Positions 59,510-64,000 of a stretch of 64,000 nt of DNA are shown piece by piece (the stretch's first letter is position 1; every line of letters starts with the position of its first letter). A program made the position numbers and the translations under genes. The stretch lies in NCBI GenBank assembly GCA_039889035.1, contig JBDQQY010000033.1, forward strand, positions 1 to 64,000, read 5' to 3'. Below the pieces are notes generated by a model. It made no database searches. It was not told the origin of the DNA and saw only the letters and a list, made by a program, of their open reading frames with translations. This DNA is from Plantactinospora sp039889035 (GTDB lineage Bacteria > Actinomycetota > Actinomycetes > Mycobacteriales > Micromonosporaceae).

Positions 59510-59791
59510 GATGCACTCCTTCTTGCTAGAGGGGGCACTTTCGGGCACCGTACGGCGGAGCGCCCCCAGTATCGCTTGATCGGCGCCGGCGGCGGGCGAC
59601 GCGCTGGCCGGCGCGGTCGCCCGCGAACGCCGGCCCGACCAGCCCGGCACTGGCAGCATCGCGGCGGGTTTGGGGTTGTGCCGGCGTGGTTCTGAGGTCA
59701 CGGCGAGGTAACTGTGGGATACATGGCCGGCAATGATCACTAGCATCAATGGCCAACCAGGCGGCCTCGTCTGGAGTTAGGTGGAGGTTAA
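59510..59791. promoter_or_regulatory. Divergent spacer before the S15 hydrolase
   Basis: No gene is seen. It contains the start regions of the truncated secreted protein (leftward) and of the hydrolase (rightward, GGTGGAGGTTAA before GTG 59792). A GGGGGC/GCCCCC pair around 59532-59566 can form a stem. Confidence 0.35.
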
Positions 59792-61591
59792 GTGACCGTT
59801 CGGAGGAGGATGGTCCGGCCCGTCGCGGCGGCGGGTGCGCTGGCCATCATCGCGAGCCTCACCACGGGCCTACCCTCGGTGGCACAGGCCGCACCGACGT
59901 CCGATGGCGCGCCGATCACCCACGGGGAAAACCCACGGGTTCCCGAAGGGGCGGCATGGACGGAGGCGTACTTCCCGTCGTCGGACGGCAGTGGCGTCGA
60001 ACTGCACGCCGACGTGCTGCGTCCGGCACACCTGCCGGCGCATGCGAAGACGCCGGTGATCCTGTCGGTGGGTCCGTACTTCGCGCACGCCGGGGAGACC
60101 TCTCCCGGCGGCTTCGACCAGGTCGGTCCGTCGGGGCGCTTCCAGGACCTGATCGACGGCGCGCGGCTCATGGAGCGTGGCTACACCTTCGTGATGGTCG
60201 ACCTGCGCGGCTTCGGCGGCAGCACGGGCTGCCTGGACTTCCTCGGCCCGGGCGAGCAGGCCGACGTCAAGGCGGCCGTCGAGTGGGCCGCGCGCCAGCC
60301 GTGGTCGACGGGAAAGGTCGGCATGTACGGCAAGTCGTACGACGCCAACACCGGACTGGCGGCCAACGTCCTCAAGCTCAAGCCGCTGCGGGCGATCGTG
60401 GCCCAGCAACCAACCTGGGACAGGTACAACTACCTGTTCAGCAACGGAGTGCCGCGCTCCAACGCGACCAGCAGCCCGCGCAGCTACTACTCGATCGCGA
60501 CGATGGCGCCGCTGCCCGACGACAGCGACCGCTACAGGGCCAACGCGGAGTGGGAGAAAAGCCACCCCGAGTGCGAAATCGCCAACAACACCGACACCCA
60601 GAACCGCGACCCGAACTCGGCGTACTGGCGTGCCCGTGACTTCGCCTCCCGCGCCGCCGGCACCCGCACGCCCTTGTTCGTCACGTCGGGCTTCATCGAG
60701 CCCAACACCAAGCCCGAGGACATGCAGCAGTACCTGGCCAACCACAAGGGCCCGGAGCGCGGCTGGCTCGGTCATTGGGAACACGTCCGCGGCAACGAGA
60801 CCGACGACGAGGGCCGGCTCAAGATGGGCCGGGCCGGCTGGTTCGACGAGGTGATGCGCTTCTACGACCTGCACCTGCGGGGCATCGCACCGTCGGTGCA
60901 GGACCCGGCGTTCGCCGTCGCGGACAGTCTCGGCAACTGGCGCGCCCAGTCGACGTGGCCGGTGACGCACGACTCGTACACGGCGCGGTTGTCGCCAGGT
61001 CGGTACGTCGACGATGGCGGCCAGGCGGCGCAGCGGACCGCCGAGCCGATGACCGCGGGCTGGGACATCGAGCACGCGCCGGAGGCCGGTTCGCGGGCGG
61101 GTGCGCTGGCCGCCGACGCGCCGGGCAACAGCTACTGGACCTTCTCCACGGCCGCAACGAAGCGGGTGCGGGTCACGGGCACCCCGGAGATCACCCTGAA
61201 GACGCAGGGGGCGGGCAACGTCTGGGTGCGGCTGTGGGACGTCGCCCCGGACGGCCGGGCGACGATGTTCAACGAGATGGTGGCGGCGCTGGACGGCGAC
61301 GGGTCCACGCGGTTCCCGCTGAAGGCGAACGACTGGACCTTCGAGCGCGGGCATCGGCTCGGGGTCCAGATCGGCACCATCACCTCGCGGGGCTGGCGCC
61401 CGGTCCCCTCGGGCCAGACCGTCACGGTCACCGACGCCCGGCTCGGCCTGGCGGTGCAGGATCCGCGGTTCGACTCGCCCACCCAGGGCGACCGGTCGCC
61501 GTATCTGGACAGCTACCTGGCGGCGAACACCACGACGCTCGACACCGTCGGCGCCCCGACCTTCCCGCTGCGCGTCTCGAAGCACCACTGA
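59792..61591 (+). CDS. Exported CocE/NonD (S15) family hydrolase
   Basis: A 599-residue secreted enzyme. The signal peptide spans about residues 1-33 (VAAAGALAIIASLTTGLPSV, cleaved after AQA). The alpha/beta-hydrolase core has TPVILSVGPYF, YTFVMVDLRGFGGSTG and the nucleophile Ser near 181 in MYGKSYDANTG (the usual last Gly of GxSYxG is Ala here). The acid position, usually GWYD, reads SGFIEPN, and the His is in LGHWEHVRGNE near 331. The C-terminal jelly-roll X-Pro dipeptidyl-peptidase domain has ITLKTQGAGNVWVRLWDVAP. Relatives cleave X-Pro peptides, cocaine-like esters or beta-lactam amides; the substrate is unknown. It is followed by a terminator. Confidence 0.9.
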   Translation: MTVRRRMVRPVAAAGALAIIASLTTGLPSVAQAAPTSDGAPITHGENPRVPEGAAWTEAYFPSSDGSGVELHADVLRPAHLPAHAKTPVILSVGPYFAHAGETSPGGFDQVGPSGRFQDLIDGARLMERGYTFVMVDLRGFGGSTGCLDFLGPGEQADVKAAVEWAARQPWSTGKVGMYGKSYDANTGLAANVLKLKPLRAIVAQQPTWDRYNYLFSNGVPRSNATSSPRSYYSIATMAPLPDDSDRYRANAEWEKSHPECEIANNTDTQNRDPNSAYWRARDFASRAAGTRTPLFVTSGFIEPNTKPEDMQQYLANHKGPERGWLGHWEHVRGNETDDEGRLKMGRAGWFDEVMRFYDLHLRGIAPSVQDPAFAVADSLGNWRAQSTWPVTHDSYTARLSPGRYVDDGGQAAQRTAEPMTAGWDIEHAPEAGSRAGALAADAPGNSYWTFSTAATKRVRVTGTPEITLKTQGAGNVWVRLWDVAPDGRATMFNEMVAALDGDGSTRFPLKANDWTFERGHRLGVQIGTITSRGWRPVPSGQTVTVTDARLGLAVQDPRFDSPTQGDRSPYLDSYLAANTTTLDTVGAPTFPLRVSKHH

Positions 61592-61600
61592 CCAACCCCC

Positions 61601-61636
61601 GGAGGCCGCACCGCGCATCTCGCCGGTGCGGCCTCC
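61601..61636 (+). terminator. Perfect 13-bp hairpin terminator after the S15 hydrolase
   Basis: GGAGGCCGCACCG (61601-61613) and CGGTGCGGCCTCC (61624-61636) are perfect complements around a ten-base loop, starting nine bases after the stop. No U tract follows. Confidence 0.8.
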
Positions 61637-61739
61637 ACCGTGTGCGGCTCCCGCGACTCTGCCGGTCGCGGCCGGTCGGGCCGCGGACTGGCGGGGCGCC
61701 GGCGCTGGCCAGGGCGTTGCCGGCACCATCCGATGCCGA

Positions 61740-62156
61740 TCAAGTGGCGATGGGGTCGAGCCTCCGTATGGTGTCGGAAAAGTGCCAAACCGTCGACTTG
61801 GCCCGCTCGGCCATGAACTCCTGCAACGCCGGCGGGATGATCAGGTCCGCGCCGCTGATCAGGTGGTAGCTCGGTATCGTGTGCCACGCCTGCGGGCCCT
61901 CGGCGGGCTCGCCGAACGCGTCGGCGGCGGCCGGGCGTTGGGTGACGGCGAAGACCGCGGCGTCCTCGGCGGCCACGTCCCCGGCGAACCGGGCGTGGAA
62001 GACGATCGGGTCGATGTATAGGTCGACCTGCTGGCCGGGCAGCGGGACGGACTTCAGCGACTCGTTCACTGTGCTGCCGGGGAACCTGGTGATCAGCTCG
62101 CCGACCTGCTCGCCGGTGTCGGGCACGAACGCCGCCAGGTAGACCAGTGCGGTCAC
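61740..62156 (-). pseudogene. Alpha/beta hydrolase, N-terminal half missing
   Basis: The frame begins at a point (TALVYLAAFVPDTGEQVGEL) that is normally the middle of EstC-like alpha/beta hydrolases, just after the nucleophile elbow and its strand. It continues AWHTIPSYHLISGADLIIPP and FMAERAKSTVWHF, where intact proteins have the catalytic His region (usually GSH). The last 15 residues differ from the family, so the end is probably altered too. The nucleophile and the His are missing. Confidence 0.65.
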
Positions 62157-62343
62157 CTGCTTACTGCCGGCTTACTGCCGGCGGCGGGCCGCCCGCTCGA
62201 TGGGGCGTGACCCACGGCGGCCGGCGCCGGCGCATCAGTGATCCGGAATTCTGGTTGGGTGCGGTCTGACCTACGCGTCCTGTTGACCCCGGTTACGTCG
62301 TGGCGCTGACGTCGGCCGTGCCGACGTTGCGTAGCGTCGAGGC

Positions 62344-63520
62344 GTGGAGCGGGTAGCGGCGTGGTGGGCGGCGCTCACGGATGGCGGCGTCCGTTCTGTG
62401 CTGGCTGTTGACGGCCTGTTTGCGTTGGTGCTGGGCGGGTTGGCTGGGCAGGGGTCGTGGTCGGCGGCGGCGGAGCGGGGATTGCGGCTTGATTTCGCCG
62501 GATTCGCGTTGGTGGGGGTGGCGACGGCCGCTCTGGCCGTGCGGCGTCTGTGGCCGCTGGCCGCGCTGGGTACGTCGTTTGGGGCGACGCTGCTGTTCCT
62601 GGCGTTGGGTTATCCATACAGTCCGATACTTCAGTTGGTGTCGGTCGCGATGTATTCGGCTGCTGCTTGGTGCTCCGAGCGGGTTTCCCTGACCGCCCTC
62701 GTCGTGCTGGTTGGGACGTACGTGCCCGTCGCTTGGTGGCGCGGGGGTACACCGTGGCCGGAGTTCGGGGTGGTGCCGCTCGCTGCGGTCTGGCTGGTGT
62801 TGCCCTTGGCGGTGGGTGTGGCGGTCCGGGCGTATCGGCGGGTAAAGGCGCGGGCGGCGCAGGCCGAGCGCCGCAGTTACATCTATGAGGAGCGGCTCAG
62901 GATCGCGCAGGAGGTCCATGATGTGGTGGGCCACAGCCTGGCGGTGATCAATATGCAGGCTGGGGTGGCGCTGCACGTGCTGGAGAATCGCCCGACGCGG
63001 GCGGCGGAGGCATTGCGGGCGATGCGGCAGACCAGCGCTGCGGCTCTGGAGGATCTGCGGACCGCATTGGCGCCGTTGTCGGTGATTGGGTCGGGAATGG
63101 GCCGGCGACCGGCGCCCCGGCTGGCCGAGGTCACGGAGCTGGTGGAGGCGGTCAACCGGGCCGGCCTGCGGGTGGATCTCGTGGTGGAGGGGGGCGCCGG
63201 CGATGGTGCCGACGGCGGTGGGCATTGCTGGCTATCGGATCGTGCAGGAGTCGTTGACCAATGTGGTCCGGCACGCCGGGGCGGGACGGGCGACGGTCCG
63301 GATGGCCTACGCCCCGGACGCGGTGTCGCTGACGGTCGTTGACGACGGTCGCGGCGCGAAGGCGCCGCATGGTGGCGGACGCGGGTTGGCTGGGATGCGG
63401 GAACGCGCTGTTGCGCTGGGGGGCACGCTGCAGGCCGGTCCGCGGCCGACCGGGGGGTTCGAGGTCCGGGCCGTGCTGCCGGTTGCGGCTGGTGGAGGTG
63501 GAACATCGACGCGGGGCTGA
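62344..63520 (+). pseudogene. NarL-type sensor histidine kinase, single frameshift in a G run
   Basis: The kinase is complete except for one frame change. From GTG 62344, several membrane helices fill residues 20-165, and the HisKA_3 box is LRIAQEVHDVVGHSLAVINM near 190. In the run GGAGGGGGGCGCC near 63188-63200 the frame breaks: LVVEGGAG moves to MVPTAVGIAGYRIVQESLTN (N box), then VSLTVVDDGRGAKAPHGGG (G boxes) and GLAGMRERAVALGGTL. One G fewer would restore a normal kinase of about 390 residues. It may be a true phase change or a sequencing error. It overlaps the response regulator gene that follows. Confidence 0.85.
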
Positions 63521-63525
63521 TCCGG

Positions 63526-64000
63526 GTGGTCGTCGTCGACGACCAGCCGCTGGTACGGATGGGACTGCGGATGCTGGTCGAGGACGAGCAGGACGTCGAT
63601 GTCGTCGGTGAGGCGGCCGACGGCGTGCGCGGGCTAGCCGTCATCCGTGACCAGCGCCCCGACGTGGTGCTCATGGACGTCAGGATGCCGGTACTGGACG
63701 GTATCAACGCATTGCGGCAGGTTGTGGCGGATCCCGGGCTGGCCGGCACCCGTGTGGTCATGCTGACCACGTTCGACCTCGACGACTACGTCTTTGACGC
63801 GCTGCGCGCGGGTGCGTCCGGGTTCCTGCTCAAGAGCGCCGAGCCGATGGAGATGTTGCACGCCATCCGGGTCGTTGCCGCCGGTGAGGCGCTGCTCTCG
63901 CCGGCGGTCACTCGTCGCGTGATCGGCCGGTTCGCCGGCGGGCCGAACCGGCCACGAGTCCTGCAGAAACCGTGGTCGGTGCTCACCGAACGGGAGCGGG
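63526..64000 (+). CDS. NarL/LuxR-family response regulator (partial at right edge)
   Basis: At least 158 residues are present. The receiver domain has VVVVDDQPLVRMGLRMLVED, the phosphorylation site DVVLMDVRMPVLDGI near residue 50, VVMLTTFDLDDYVFDALRAG and SGFLLKSAEPMEML. The frame ends inside the LuxR domain start (VLTERER). I used GTG 63526; a CTG at 63517 that overlaps the kinase TGA (CTGATCCGG) would give the usual IRVVVVDD start and cannot be excluded. It follows the frameshifted kinase and is its likely partner. The C-terminal DNA-binding domain lies outside the window. Confidence 0.9.
   Translation, partial: MVVVDDQPLVRMGLRMLVEDEQDVDVVGEAADGVRGLAVIRDQRPDVVLMDVRMPVLDGINALRQVVADPGLAGTRVVMLTTFDLDDYVFDALRAGASGFLLKSAEPMEMLHAIRVVAAGEALLSPAVTRRVIGRFAGGPNRPRVLQKPWSVLTERER

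Noticed and set aside
61760..61790. GTGTCGGAAAAGTGCCAAAC resembling an IS terminal repeat
   Set aside because: It matches only eight bases (GTGCCAAA) and has no partner end or transposase close by.
1..64000. CRISPR arrays
   Set aside because: No regularly spaced direct repeats with unique spacers and no cas genes were seen; the short repeats found are coding or compositional.

Overview
The window is high-GC DNA with GTG and TTG starts, ATGA/GTGA stop-start overlaps and GGAGG-type ribosome binding sites. Its gene families (LacI-controlled rhamnose genes, TAXI-type TRAP transporter, STAND/NB-ARC-TPR regulators, peptidase inhibitor I36, GH92 mannosidase, DUF2267, DUF4913-like protein) point to an actinomycete, most likely of the Micromonosporaceae. 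The genus is an inference; no rRNA is present.

Left part (1-19.1 kb) is ordinary chromosome: a WYL regulator divergent from DinB and VOC genes, a membrane acyltransferase with an SGNH domain, then an L-rhamnose regulon. The catabolic operon rhaM-rhaI-rhaEW-rhaB (9884 down to 4777) converts rhamnose to dihydroxyacetone phosphate and lactate-level products. A LacI regulator lies just upstream. A PmoA-like (DUF6807) gene and a two-permease sugar ABC operon follow. Matching TGAA-N4-TTCA dyads in a shared promoter block precede both the rha operon and the permease operon. A TetR gene is divergent from a fused TRAP permease and its TAXI binding lipoprotein.

At 19.3-19.6 kb is a tRNA cluster (Gly-GCC, Cys-GCA, Val-GAC). 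Directly beyond tRNA-Val sits a decapitated tyrosine integrase, and from there to about 59.5 kb the DNA is an accessory region full of insertion sequences, frameshifts and gene fragments. Three full-length IS elements of about 1.18 kb are present (one intact, two with frameshifted transposase), plus remnants of ISL3, IS5, IS256 and a fourth copy of the 1.18-kb type. An inverted arrangement of GGGAGC/GCTCCC boxes beside the integrase (19.64 kb) and again at 47.70 kb may mark arm-type or end sites of an old integrative element.

Intact cargo includes three tandem DUF2267 genes, a secreted GH92 glycosidase, a P-loop kinase-like protein, two small secreted proteins, two STAND NTPases, an erythromycin esterase beside a collapsed MerR regulator, and a NarL response regulator followed by two histidine kinases with complementary defects. 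The most unusual locus is a five-gene translationally coupled operon at 39.6-46.7 kb: M48 membrane metallopeptidase, TraG/VirD4-like ATPase, an 838-residue unrecognised protein, a DUF4913-like protein and a zinc-ribbon membrane protein. No other conjugation genes accompany it.

The right edge holds an exported S15/CocE hydrolase, a hydrolase fragment, and a two-component pair whose kinase is frameshifted in a G run and whose regulator runs off the window.
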